This document shows positions 26,394 to 35,461 of a DNA stretch of 64,000 bases, piece by piece. A program made the position numbers and the translations under genes. This stretch comes from CAVSWT01 sp963731745 (GTDB lineage Bacteria; Bacteroidota; Ignavibacteria; Ignavibacteriales; Ignavibacteriaceae): assembly GCA_963731745.1 (NCBI GenBank), contig CAVSWT010000013.1, positions 1 through 64,000 on the forward strand, written 5' to 3'. Position 1 is the stretch's first letter. The number at the start of each line of letters is the position of its first letter. Below the pieces are notes generated by a model, which was not told the DNA's origin, searched no databases, and worked only from the letters and a program-made list of their open reading frames with translations.

Positions 26394-29393
26394 TTATAAA
26401 TCGGGTTTTATAATCACGCCTTTATTCTTATGTCCATTCATTTTAATTGTAATTGCCTTTTTAAATCGCACATGCCTGGTGAAATTCATTTTTTCAATCG
26501 GTTCAAGGCTTAAAAGCCAATCCCAATCTACAAAATCACTTTCATTAGAATTCACCGTAAAATATCCAATCATAAATGATGTAATATTTTGAAAGAAATG
26601 TGAACCTTGCGAAGGAGCAACTGCGAGCTCTTTAAAACTGGTTTCAATTATAGCTTTAGCTCCTGAAATGTTTTCCCAGGTTACAGGAATACCAAGCCAT
26701 GGGTCTAAGCTTCCCCATCTACCCACGCCAATTAATAAATAAGGCCGATCTTCTGAAATTAAAAGGCTATTAAATTGACTAACTTCTTTTGCGACTTCTC
26801 TGGTTCGCGCCCTTTCGAACAAATGATAGTCAACAAGGATAATATCATGGATATCAGAAATAACTCCATTTCCTAAGACTTGATGACTTTGACAAATTAA
26901 TTTCTCTTGTTCAAAATCTTCAACCTTAAGCTCTTCTAATTCCCGGTTAACCACTAAAGGCCTCATTTGCAGTAAACCGAATTCTTTAGGCCGGTCTTTA
27001 GGCACCGACATGTTAACAGCAAACTCTATCTCAATCGGAGTTCCCATTCCCCATGTTCCCATATCCAAAAGCAATTCTAAAATTTCCGGTAAGGGAAACA
27101 TTTTATGTCTCAGTATTGGCCCGAAGGTTACTACACGCATTCCTTTTCTAGATAAACCATCGGTTATCGAATCGTTATCCGGTGAATATGTTGAACCAAC
27201 ATAATTCAAAGTACCATCTTTTTCTGCAACACCAAGATCATGCTGCTCAAGAAGTAAATCTTGCGATGTATAATTAATTTCATTTTGTTGATCCATTTGC
27301 AAAGAAAAAAAATCTCTTTGGCTGCTGTTAAGCGATTCATCAATCGAATAAAATTGAATTAAATCTGTTGGATACTTTGGACAAAACTTAACCGTGTTGC
27401 CACCATCTACGACCGTTTTTCCTAATCCAAGTGCGACAGATACAATTCCATCAAGTGGTTTTTGTGGCGGCAAAGGATAAAAGTTATATGACTTTGCAAC
27501 CCCGGAAAAGTCAGGATAGAATCTATCTTCATGTTTATTGCCAATCATTTTCTGAATTATTACAGCCATTTTTTCTTCTTCAAGACGGTAAGAAGTTATT
27601 TTAATGTAATCTTTTGTACTCTGATAAAAAGTTGAAGCATAAACTTTCTTTATCGTATTCAATAAATCATTAAGTCTGAATAAAGGATTGGGATGATTAT
27701 TCGGCAGCATATAAGTTTTATAAACACCTGCAAATGGATGATACTGCGAATCTTCAAGAAGACTTGAGGAACGTACCGCAAGTGGCGTATGAATTAAATC
27801 TAAAAATGCCGCAAGTTCTGCAAGAATTTCTTCCGGAAATTTTTCAGCTTCTAAAAACCTGCGAGTTATTTCCTCATCGTTGTTACCATTCAACGCAAAT
27901 TTTCTTAAATTATTTTCATCGATAAACTGATCGAAAACCTCAGTACCAACAACCACAGCAGGCGGAACATAAATAGTAACACCTTCAAATTGCTTTCTTA
28001 CATTGTAATTATTTATAAGTGTGTTCACAAAACCTAATCCCCTAGCCTTGCCTCCTAAAGAGCCGCCGCCAATTCTTGCAAAGCTGGTGTCGGGATCAAA
28101 AGATTCCTTAGAAAAATCTGTAATGATTCCTCTTTGCCGGGCATGCCTGTAATTATTTAATGTATCAACTAAATCATTTCTTAAATTTTCAACCGACATA
28201 TAATCAGTAACTTTTCTTGGCCGCAATTGATGAGCCAGCCAAAATTCTGTTCTTGCCTTAAGCCAATTTGAAAAATGGTTTCTTTCAGCATGATATAAGA
28301 TGCTTTCGATAGGCACTTTCTTAATTTGCTTTTCCAAAGATCTCAAATCGTTGGCACGTCCGACTTCAATTCCCAGATGTGTCTTAAAAATAAAATCACC
28401 AAAGCTGAAATTGGTTATCATAAATTGCCGCAGTTCGCTTAATAATAAAGATGAGTCTTTCAGGATAAAGGCTGCATCAACCAGCTTCGCATCTTCAGCA
28501 TTTTCTTCAAGATTGGATAACAACAAAATTGGAATGTCTTGATGTTCCTTTTTAACATTTGCAGTAAACTTTATCCCGGCTTTCGGGTCCTGAACTCCTT
28601 CATGAGGGAAATCAATATCCGAAATTATTCCTAAAATATATTCCTTATATCTTACATATGATTCCCAGGCTTCTTCATAATTAGAACAAAGAAGAATCTT
28701 CGGACGTGCACGCATCCGCAAAAATTTATGAGTTAAATTTATACCTTCGGATATCAGTCTTCGCGACTGTTTAAGCATTTCAGTATAAATTAAGGGAAGA
28801 AATGATGAATAGTATCTTACGTTATCTTCTATTACAATAACAGTTTGAACGCCGACAATTTTGGTATCATGCTCAACATTCATCCTGTCTTCTAAATATT
28901 TTATTATAGCGATGATAATTCTAAAATCACCCTGCCAAACAAATATTTTATCGAACACAGTTACATCCTTACTGCGGAGCAAAAGATTTAATTCTTTATT
29001 ATCATGTGCCAATAAAACTATGGGTATATTTAAGCCAGACTGCTTAGCTAACCTGGCAAAATTAACTGCATGCATGTCTTCAATATGAAGCGTGGTTATA
29101 ATTAAGTCAAAACGGTTTTCATCTTTAGCAAGATTAATAGCATCTCTGCCACTTGAAACTCTTGTTAAATCGGGAGAATGACTTAAACCTAAGCCTTGAT
29201 ATTCATTTCTAATTAATTCATATAGCCTGCCGTCTTCTTCAAATAGATAAAGATCATACAAGCTTGAAACTAAAAGTATATTCCTGATTCGAAGGCGCAT
29301 TAAATTTTGAAAACCTTGAAAGCGGTTGCCATAACCATGCTCAACCCAAAATGCATCAAAATTATCTTTAACTTCTTCGAAATTGTATTTCAT
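26394..29393 (-). CDS. receiver-like domains fused to PEP synthase/PPDK-type ATP-grasp domain (copy 1)
   Basis: 999 residues. Residues ~38-165 form a receiver-like domain (NILLVSSLYDLYLF, FDLIITTLHIEDMHAV) in which the usual phospho-acceptor Asp is Thr (about 101). Residues ~232-330 form a second receiver with Asp259 (GIISDIDFP) and Lys312 (FILKDSS) in place. A PPDK_N ATP-grasp domain spans ~435-815: GGGSLGGKARGLGF at 442-455, AVRSSSLLEDS at 539-549, FAGVYKTY and LQMRPL at 808-813. A ~180-residue C-terminal module follows (GVGRWGSLDPWLGIPVTW, SQGSHFFQN). The swivelling phospho-His domain (G-x-x-S-H-x-A) and PEP/pyruvate TIM barrel of true PEP synthase are absent, so it is not expected to make PEP. 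Probably an ATP-dependent phosphotransferase or regulator of the adjoining GDH (inference). Confidence 0.8.
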   Translation of the reverse strand: MKYNFEEVKDNFDAFWVEHGYGNRFQGFQNLMRLRIRNILLVSSLYDLYLFEEDGRLYELIRNEYQGLGLSHSPDLTRVSSGRDAINLAKDENRFDLIITTLHIEDMHAVNFARLAKQSGLNIPIVLLAHDNKELNLLLRSKDVTVFDKIFVWQGDFRIIIAIIKYLEDRMNVEHDTKIVGVQTVIVIEDNVRYYSSFLPLIYTEMLKQSRRLISEGINLTHKFLRMRARPKILLCSNYEEAWESYVRYKEYILGIISDIDFPHEGVQDPKAGIKFTANVKKEHQDIPILLLSNLEENAEDAKLVDAAFILKDSSLLLSELRQFMITNFSFGDFIFKTHLGIEVGRANDLRSLEKQIKKVPIESILYHAERNHFSNWLKARTEFWLAHQLRPRKVTDYMSVENLRNDLVDTLNNYRHARQRGIITDFSKESFDPDTSFARIGGGSLGGKARGLGFVNTLINNYNVRKQFEGVTIYVPPAVVVGTEVFDQFIDENNLRKFALNGNNDEEITRRFLEAEKFPEEILAELAAFLDLIHTPLAVRSSSLLEDSQYHPFAGVYKTYMLPNNHPNPLFRLNDLLNTIKKVYASTFYQSTKDYIKITSYRLEEEKMAVIIQKMIGNKHEDRFYPDFSGVAKSYNFYPLPPQKPLDGIVSVALGLGKTVVDGGNTVKFCPKYPTDLIQFYSIDESLNSSQRDFFSLQMDQQNEINYTSQDLLLEQHDLGVAEKDGTLNYVGSTYSPDNDSITDGLSRKGMRVVTFGPILRHKMFPLPEILELLLDMGTWGMGTPIEIEFAVNMSVPKDRPKEFGLLQMRPLVVNRELEELKVEDFEQEKLICQSHQVLGNGVISDIHDIILVDYHLFERARTREVAKEVSQFNSLLISEDRPYLLIGVGRWGSLDPWLGIPVTWENISGAKAIIETSFKELAVAPSQGSHFFQNITSFMIGYFTVNSNESDFVDWDWLLSLEPIEKMNFTRHVRFKKAITIKMNGHKNKGVIIKPDL

Positions 29394-29443
29394 ATAATTA
29401 ATTCAATTAAAAATGTGTAGACTCAAATAATTTAAAATAAACA

Positions 29444-29462
29444 GGGCTGCATTCAGCAGCCC
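29444..29462 (-). terminator. rho-independent terminator behind the GdhA gene
   Basis: GGGCTGC, loop ATTCA, GCAGCCC, followed on the minus strand by a T-rich run (TGTTTATTTT). It lies between the stop of the NADP-type GDH gene (29480) and the start of copy 1 of the ATP-grasp protein, so these are probably separate transcripts. It could also act on the plus strand. Confidence 0.75.
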
Positions 29463-29479
29463 CTTATTAGTATCTTTAT

Positions 29480-30841
29480 TTAAACCACACCCTGGTCAAT
29501 CATGGCATCTGCAACTTTTAGGAATCCGCCTATGTTTGCGCCGTTAACATAATTACCAGGTGTTCCAAATCTATCGGCCATTTCAACGCATGTGCTATGA
29601 ATATTTCGCATAATCATTTTTAACCGTGCATCAACTTCTTCTCTATTCCAAGGAAGTCTCATGCTGTTCTGTGTCATTTCTAAACCTGATACTGCAACAC
29701 CGCCAGCATTAGCAGCTTTCCCCGGACCGTAAAGAATTTTTTCATCCAAGAATATTTTAACTCCCTCAATAGTTGTCGGCATATTTGCACCTTCACTTAC
29801 AACATAAACACCATTCTTAATAAGATTCTTAGCATCATTTTCATTTATTTCATTTTGAGTTGCACTCGGGAAAGCGCAATCTGCTTTATGATTCCATAAT
29901 GGATTAAAAGGATCCTTCGGATCAATTGCGGTATAAACAGCCCCTTTAAATTTATCGGCATATTCTTTAATTCTACCGCGACGGATATTTTTCAAATCCA
30001 TAACGAATTGTAATTTTTCAATTGTTATACCGGCTTCATCAAAAATATATCCGTTTGAATCTGAAAGCGTAACCACTTTACCGCCAAGCTCAAGAATTTT
30101 TTCAACTGTATACTGAGCAACGTTTCCGCTTCCTGAAACAAGGCAAGTTTTTCCTTCAAGAGTTTGATTCTTGGTTCCCAGCATTTCTGCAGCAAAATAT
30201 ACTGCACCAAAGCCTGTAGCTTCAGGCCCGATTAATGAACCGCCCCAATTCAATCCTTTTCCTGTAAGCACGCCAGTAAATTCATTTCTTAATTTTTTGT
30301 ATTGTCCGAATAAGAAACCAATTTCTCTTCCGCCGACCCCAATATCTCCAGCAGGAACATCCGTATTCGGCCCGATGTGTCTGTATAATTCAGACATAAA
30401 TGCCTGGCAGAAACGCATGATTTTTAAATCGCTTTTTCCTTTAGGATCGAAATCAGAACCGCCTTTACCTCCGCCCATTGGTAAGGTTGTTAAGCTATTT
30501 TTAAATACTTGTTCAAAAGCTAAAAATTTTAAAATGCCTAAATTAACCGATGGATGAAATCTCAATCCGCCTTTGTATGGCCCGATTGCACTGTTCATTT
30601 CAATGCGGTAACCTCTGTTAATATGTATATCGCCCTGGTCATCAACCCAGGGGACACGAAATGTAATTACTCTTTCAGGTTCAATTATTCTTTCAAGGAT
30701 TTTTGCGGCTTTATATTCGGGGTGTCTTTCAAAAACTAGCTCTAGTGATTCTGCGACTTCTTCAACTGCTTGATGAAATTCGGGTTGACTTGGGTTTTTT
30801 GCTTTTACTTCAGTAAGAAGATCTTTAACGTAGTCGGACAT
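29480..30841 (-). CDS. gdhA: glutamate dehydrogenase, E. coli GdhA type (probably NADP)
   Basis: 453 residues, complete, with AGGGAGG six bases before the ATG. Family landmarks: GYRIEMNSAIGPYKGGLRFH, FKNSLTTLPMGGGKGGSDFD (catalytic Lys), GPNTDVPAGDIGVGGREIG, TGKGLNWGGS, Rossmann LVSGSGNVAQYTVEKI, then TLSDSNGYIFDE, and the end FGTPGNYVNGANIGGFLKV. The SGSGNVAQ and SDS signature matches E. coli GdhA, which uses NADP(H), so the likely role is ammonium assimilation. That is an inference by analogy. It follows copy 2 of the receiver-ATP-grasp protein by 128 bases, with an inverted repeat in the gap. Confidence 0.93.
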   Translation of the reverse strand: MSDYVKDLLTEVKAKNPSQPEFHQAVEEVAESLELVFERHPEYKAAKILERIIEPERVITFRVPWVDDQGDIHINRGYRIEMNSAIGPYKGGLRFHPSVNLGILKFLAFEQVFKNSLTTLPMGGGKGGSDFDPKGKSDLKIMRFCQAFMSELYRHIGPNTDVPAGDIGVGGREIGFLFGQYKKLRNEFTGVLTGKGLNWGGSLIGPEATGFGAVYFAAEMLGTKNQTLEGKTCLVSGSGNVAQYTVEKILELGGKVVTLSDSNGYIFDEAGITIEKLQFVMDLKNIRRGRIKEYADKFKGAVYTAIDPKDPFNPLWNHKADCAFPSATQNEINENDAKNLIKNGVYVVSEGANMPTTIEGVKIFLDEKILYGPGKAANAGGVAVSGLEMTQNSMRLPWNREEVDARLKMIMRNIHSTCVEMADRFGTPGNYVNGANIGGFLKVADAMIDQGVV

Positions 30842-30903
30842 TTCTGCCTCCCTGTATTTTTGTTGATTATGTTTTCAGTGCTTTTGGCACAGTTAACTAT
30901 TTT

Positions 30904-30927
30904 GTTTTGACTTTTATTAATCAAAAC
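30904..30927. promoter_or_regulatory. inverted repeat upstream of gdhA, possible operator
   Basis: GTTTTGA (30904-30910) and TCAAAAC (30921-30927) are perfect complements ten bases apart, about 65 bases upstream of the gdhA start on the minus strand. Spacing and symmetry fit a dimeric regulator site. No regulator is identified. Confidence 0.3.
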
Positions 30928-30969
30928 ATATAACGAAAATGATGATAACATTATCGTAATACTAAATCT

Positions 30970-33900
30970 TTAATCTTCTGGTTTTAAAATTACTCCTTTG
31001 TTTTTTGTTCCATTAATTTTAACAACTATTTGTTTATTAAATCTTAAATGCTTTGTAAATTTTAATTCCTCAATTGGTTTTTCAGAATTAAGCCAATCCC
31101 AGTCAATCATATCAAATTTATTTGAAGGATTAACCGTAAAATATCCTACCTTGAAAGAAGTTAAATTTTGAAAAAAGTGTGAACCTTGCGAAGGTGTGAC
31201 ATTCATATCTTTAAAGCTTGTTTCCACAATAACACTTGCTCCAGAAATTTGGTCCCACGTAACTGGAATACCCAGCCAATGATCAAGACTTCCCCATCGG
31301 CCCACACCTATTAAAATATAAGGCCTTTTTTGCTCAAGAAGTTTTGAATTTAGACTGTTCACCTCATTTGCCACTTCTCTGCTTTTAGCCCGGTCAAATT
31401 TTTGATAGTCAACATAAACGACATCATATATTCCATTCATTGCACCATTACCCAAAACCTGCTGGCTTTGGCACATCAAATCTTCTTTATTTGGAATATC
31501 AACATTCAATTCTTCAAGTTCATGACTAATCACCAACGGTCTCATTTGAAGCATTGCAAATTCTTTTGGTAGCCCGTGATGAACATCCATGTTTACTGCA
31601 AATTCAATCTCAACAGGCACACCCATCCCCCAGGTGCCCATTTCTAAAAGAAGTTCAAGAATTTCTGCAAGAGGAAAAGCATTGTGTTTTAAAATCGGTG
31701 CAAAGGTAACCACTCTTTTGCCGTGTCTTGAAACTCCATCATACACAGCATCATCTTCAACCGAGTATGTTGATCCAACATGAAATAAAGTTTGATCCTC
31801 TTCTGCTTTTGTTAAATCATACTTTTTAACCAATTGATCAGGTTGTTTTATAGCTGCCGAATCAAGATGCCCATTAATGTCTAGTGCAAAAAACTCCTGC
31901 TGAGCATTTCTAATAGTTTCCTTTGTAGAAAAGAATTGAAGAAGATGTTTTGGATATTTAGGACAGAATCTTACCGCCATTCCTCCGTCAACAACCTGTT
32001 TACCTAATCCCAATGCCACAAGTGCAATTCCATCAGATGATTTTTGCGGAGGAACCGGGTAGAAATTAAAAGATTTTGCAACTCCGGCATAATCAGGATA
32101 AAATCTTCCATCACGTTTAGCTCCAACAAGTTTCTGTATTATAACTGCCATTTTTTCTTCTTCCAAACTATACGCAGTCGCCTTCATATAATCTTTTGCT
32201 TTTTTATAGAAGGTAGAAGCATACACGCTTTTTATACATTGAAGAAGTTCATCTACTCTAACTTGAAGATTAGGATTATTATTTGGAATCATGAAAGTTT
32301 GATAAACACCGGCAAAAGGCTGGAATTGAGAATCTTCAAGTAAACTTGAAGAACGAATTGCTAGAGGGCCTTCCGTTATCTCCAGATATTCAGTAAGCTT
32401 ATTAATAATTTCTTTTGGAAAATTTGGCGCATGGAGAAATCTTAATGTAATTTCATCATCGCTTGTAGAACTCAATGCAAATACATCGAGGTGATTTTCT
32501 TCAATAAAATGATCAAAAACATCTGTAGCTATCACAATTGCAGAGGGAACAGAAATTTCTACACCGGGAAATTTATACCTGATTTTATTGTTATTGATTA
32601 AAGTATTGATAAAACCAAGTCCGCGTGCTTTGCCTCCGAGAGAACCGCCGCCTATGCGGGCAAAACTATTTTTAGGATCAAATGCCGATTTATCAAAATC
32701 TGTTATGATGCCGCGCTGTCGAAGTTCAAGATAAAGTTTGATTGAATTAATTAATTCCAGCCTTAATTCTTCTGATGAACTAAAGTCCGAAACTTTTCTT
32801 GGCCTTAATTTGTGAGCAAGCCAAAATTCTGTTCTTGCTTTAAGCCATTTTGAAAAGTGATTACCTTCAGCGTGGTAAATGATACTTTCGATTGGAATAA
32901 CTGCAAGTTGTTCACCCAAAGTTTTTAGGTTGGTAGCGCGTGCAACTTCTTTACCATCCGAAGTTTGAAAAACAAAATCACCAAAACCAAAATGGTCAAT
33001 CATAAAATCGCGTAGTTCATGTAGTAGTCGTGGTGAACTTTTATGTAAAAAACCCGCGCCTGCCGCTATTGCTTTTTCAGCAAAATCGGGATTGCTGGAT
33101 TGTAAAAGTATTGGAATATCTTTAAGCTTTGCTTTTACATTTAGTGAAAATTTAATTCCAGCTTCAGGATCTCTTTGTCCATGATGTTTAAAGTTACTAT
33201 CACTTATAATTCCAAGAATATATTCTTCATATTTTGTGAAATATTCCCACGCCTCTTCATAAGTGGTGCAAAGCAAAATTTTAGGCCGAGCACGCATACG
33301 CAAAAATTTGTGAGTTAGATTTATCCCTTCAGTAATTAGCCGCTGGGACTGTTTGAATATTTCGGTATAAACAAGCGGAAGATAAGTTGAATAGAACTTA
33401 ACATTATCTTCCACAAGAATAATTACCTGCACCCCAACTGTGGAAGTATCATTTTCAACATTCATTCTATCCTCGGCATATTTTATTATACCGATAAGCA
33501 GCCGGTAATCTCCCTGCCAGATAAAAATTCTGTCAAATATAGTAGTGTCATAATTTGTTACAAGCTCTTTTCTTTCCCGGTTATCGTAAGCAAGCAGAAT
33601 GATGGGAACTTTTTGATTAGTTTTTTTTATAAGCTCAGCCAGCTTTATTACATGCATATCATCTATGTGAAGAGTTGTGATGATAAGATCAAAACTATTT
33701 TCCTGAAGCAATAATTCTATAGCTTCTGTTCCTGTAGTGACATGCGTGATTTCCGGAGCTTGACTGAGGTTTAAAACTTGATATTCCTGGCGGATTAATT
33801 CGTAAAGCCTTCCATCTTCTTCGAATAAATAATAATCATATAGACTAGATACAAGAAGGATTTCACGGATTTTATAGCGCATTAATTTTTGAAACTTTTT

Positions 33901-33978
33901 AATGCGGCTGCTGAAAATGTCTTCTATACTAAAGAGGCCAAACTTGTCCATTTTAGTAATTTTCGTATTTTCGAACAA
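30970..33978 (-). CDS. receiver-like domains fused to PEP synthase/PPDK-type ATP-grasp domain (copy 2)
   Basis: 1002 residues from TTG 33978. An in-frame ATG at 33951 gives 993 and aligns about as well with copy 1. Neither has a ribosome site. Same architecture as copy 1 and clearly paralogous along its length. The first receiver-like domain has FDLIITTLHIDDMHVI (Thr at the acceptor position), the second has ILGIISDSNF (Asp kept) and GFLHKSSPR (Lys kept). The ATP-grasp domain has FARIGGGSLGGKARGLGF, AIRSSSLLEDSQFQPFAGVY and MLQMRPLV, and the tail VGRWGSLDHWLGIPVTWDQI and SQGSHFFQN. It too lacks the phospho-His swivel and PEP barrel. It precedes gdhA. The conserved pairing of this protein with GDH is the main point of interest here. 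Confidence 0.8.
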   Translation of the reverse strand: MFENTKITKMDKFGLFSIEDIFSSRIKKFQKLMRYKIREILLVSSLYDYYLFEEDGRLYELIRQEYQVLNLSQAPEITHVTTGTEAIELLLQENSFDLIITTLHIDDMHVIKLAELIKKTNQKVPIILLAYDNRERKELVTNYDTTIFDRIFIWQGDYRLLIGIIKYAEDRMNVENDTSTVGVQVIILVEDNVKFYSTYLPLVYTEIFKQSQRLITEGINLTHKFLRMRARPKILLCTTYEEAWEYFTKYEEYILGIISDSNFKHHGQRDPEAGIKFSLNVKAKLKDIPILLQSSNPDFAEKAIAAGAGFLHKSSPRLLHELRDFMIDHFGFGDFVFQTSDGKEVARATNLKTLGEQLAVIPIESIIYHAEGNHFSKWLKARTEFWLAHKLRPRKVSDFSSSEELRLELINSIKLYLELRQRGIITDFDKSAFDPKNSFARIGGGSLGGKARGLGFINTLINNNKIRYKFPGVEISVPSAIVIATDVFDHFIEENHLDVFALSSTSDDEITLRFLHAPNFPKEIINKLTEYLEITEGPLAIRSSSLLEDSQFQPFAGVYQTFMIPNNNPNLQVRVDELLQCIKSVYASTFYKKAKDYMKATAYSLEEEKMAVIIQKLVGAKRDGRFYPDYAGVAKSFNFYPVPPQKSSDGIALVALGLGKQVVDGGMAVRFCPKYPKHLLQFFSTKETIRNAQQEFFALDINGHLDSAAIKQPDQLVKKYDLTKAEEDQTLFHVGSTYSVEDDAVYDGVSRHGKRVVTFAPILKHNAFPLAEILELLLEMGTWGMGVPVEIEFAVNMDVHHGLPKEFAMLQMRPLVISHELEELNVDIPNKEDLMCQSQQVLGNGAMNGIYDVVYVDYQKFDRAKSREVANEVNSLNSKLLEQKRPYILIGVGRWGSLDHWLGIPVTWDQISGASVIVETSFKDMNVTPSQGSHFFQNLTSFKVGYFTVNPSNKFDMIDWDWLNSEKPIEELKFTKHLRFNKQIVVKINGTKNKGVILKPED

Positions 33979-34073
33979 TATTAAACCCGTATCAATTATT
34001 TCGTAGCAAAATAATCTTCGTCTGCTAATCAGAAAAGATTATAACTTTTATCATTCATAATAATTATAAAGAA

Positions 34074-34109
34074 AATAATGGAATTTATGTGTGTTATCAT
34101 TCCATTATT
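34074..34109 (-). terminator. terminator hairpin behind the NAD-type GDH gene
   Basis: AATAATGGAAT (34074-34084) and ATTCCATTATT (34099-34109) are perfect complements with a 14-base loop, followed on the minus strand by TTCTTTATAATT. It separates the GDH gene ending at 34121 from copy 2 of the ATP-grasp protein. Confidence 0.65.
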
Positions 34110-34120
34110 AAAATTTTAAT

Positions 34121-35461
34121 TTAAACTAAACCTTGATCCAGCATTGCATCAGCAACTTTTAGAAAGCCTGCAATGTTTGCACCATTAACATAATTCCCTG
34201 GGGTTCCAAATCTGGCTGCTGTTGAAACACAAGTGTCGTGTATCTTCTTCATAATTTGTTGAAGCCTTTCATCTACTTCATCACGAAGCCAGGGCAAACG
34301 CATACTGTTTTGCGTCATCTCAAGTCCCGACACAGCAACGCCGCCGGCATTAGAGGCTTTGCCCGGTGAATAAAGAATTCCAGCTTGCTTTATAACTTTG
34401 TATGCTTCCAAAGTTGTGGGCATATTAGCGCCTTCACAAATACAGATGCAGCCGTTTTTAATCAATTCTTTTGCGTCATCTTCAAAGATTTCATTTTGAG
34501 TTGCACACGGCATAGCGACATCAACTTTAATAGACCATGGACGTTTACCAGGAAAGAATTCAACTTTAAATTGATCCGCATAATCCTGAACTCTATCATT
34601 TGCACTTGCACGAAGTCTTAACATATAATCTACCTTCTCGCCTTTAACACCATCTTTGTCATAAACAAAACCATCAGGGCCGGACAATGTAACGACTCTT
34701 CCGCCAAGCTGATTTATTTTTTTCACTGCGCCCCAGGCAACATTGCCAAATCCAGAAACTGCGAATGATTTGCCTTCAACCTCCAGTCCTCTTGTCTTTA
34801 ACATTTCCTGTGCAAAGTAAACAGCACCGTAGCCGGTTGCCTCTGGACGAACTAAAGAACCGCCCCAATTTAAGCCTTTACCTGTGAGCACTCCTGTAAA
34901 CTCATTTTTTAATCTTTTATATTGTCCAAAAAGATAACCAATTTCTCTCGCACCTACTCCGATGTCACCAGCGGGAACATCTGTATTAGGTCCAATGTGA
35001 CGGAATAGTTCAGTCATAAAACTTTGGCAGAACCGCATAACTTCATTATCACTTTTACCTTTCGGGTCAAAATCTGAACCGCCTTTACCGCCGCCCATGG
35101 GCAAAGTTGTTAAGCTGTTTTTAAATACTTGTTCAAAAGCTAAAAATTTTAATATGCCTAAATTAACAGAAGGGTGAAATCTTAAGCCGCCTTTGTATGG
35201 GCCAATTGCACTATTCATTTCAATTCTAAAACCGCGGTTAACATGAATTTCGCCTTGGTCATCCATCCATGGAACTCTAAATAAAACTACTCTTTCAGGT
35301 TCAACCATTCTTTCTAAAATTTTTGCCGAACGATATTCCGGATGCCTTTCTAAAACTATTTCGAGTGATTCAACCACCTCTTCAACTGCCTGATGAAATT
35401 CCGGCTCGTTCTGGTTTTGTGCTTTTACCTTCGTCAATAAACTATTGATATACTCTGACAT
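34121..35461 (-). CDS. glutamate dehydrogenase, clostridial type (probably NAD)
   Basis: 446 residues, AAGAGGA five bases before the ATG. The first ~230 residues nearly duplicate the neighbouring GdhA (GPYKGGLRFHPSVNLGILKF, LPMGGGKGGSDFDPKGKSD). The nucleotide-binding part differs: VSGFGNVAWGAVKKI and VTLSGPDGFVYDKDG, with VQDYADQF and FFPGKRPWSIKVD. These resemble Clostridium symbiosum GDH, which is NAD-specific, so a catabolic, ammonium-releasing role is likely by analogy. It appears to be its own transcription unit, with a terminator behind it and 450 bases of spacer ahead. Confidence 0.92.
   Translation of the reverse strand: MSEYINSLLTKVKAQNQNEPEFHQAVEEVVESLEIVLERHPEYRSAKILERMVEPERVVLFRVPWMDDQGEIHVNRGFRIEMNSAIGPYKGGLRFHPSVNLGILKFLAFEQVFKNSLTTLPMGGGKGGSDFDPKGKSDNEVMRFCQSFMTELFRHIGPNTDVPAGDIGVGAREIGYLFGQYKRLKNEFTGVLTGKGLNWGGSLVRPEATGYGAVYFAQEMLKTRGLEVEGKSFAVSGFGNVAWGAVKKINQLGGRVVTLSGPDGFVYDKDGVKGEKVDYMLRLRASANDRVQDYADQFKVEFFPGKRPWSIKVDVAMPCATQNEIFEDDAKELIKNGCICICEGANMPTTLEAYKVIKQAGILYSPGKASNAGGVAVSGLEMTQNSMRLPWLRDEVDERLQQIMKKIHDTCVSTAARFGTPGNYVNGANIAGFLKVADAMLDQGLV

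Noticed and set aside
30171..30557. 128-residue plus-strand frame inside gdhA
   Set aside because: Antisense to the conserved core of glutamate dehydrogenase, which explains all the coding signal.
26394..33978. Annotation of the two ATP-grasp proteins as PEP synthase
   Set aside because: Only the N-terminal ATP-grasp domain is present. The phospho-His swivel motif and the PEP/pyruvate barrel required for catalysis are missing.
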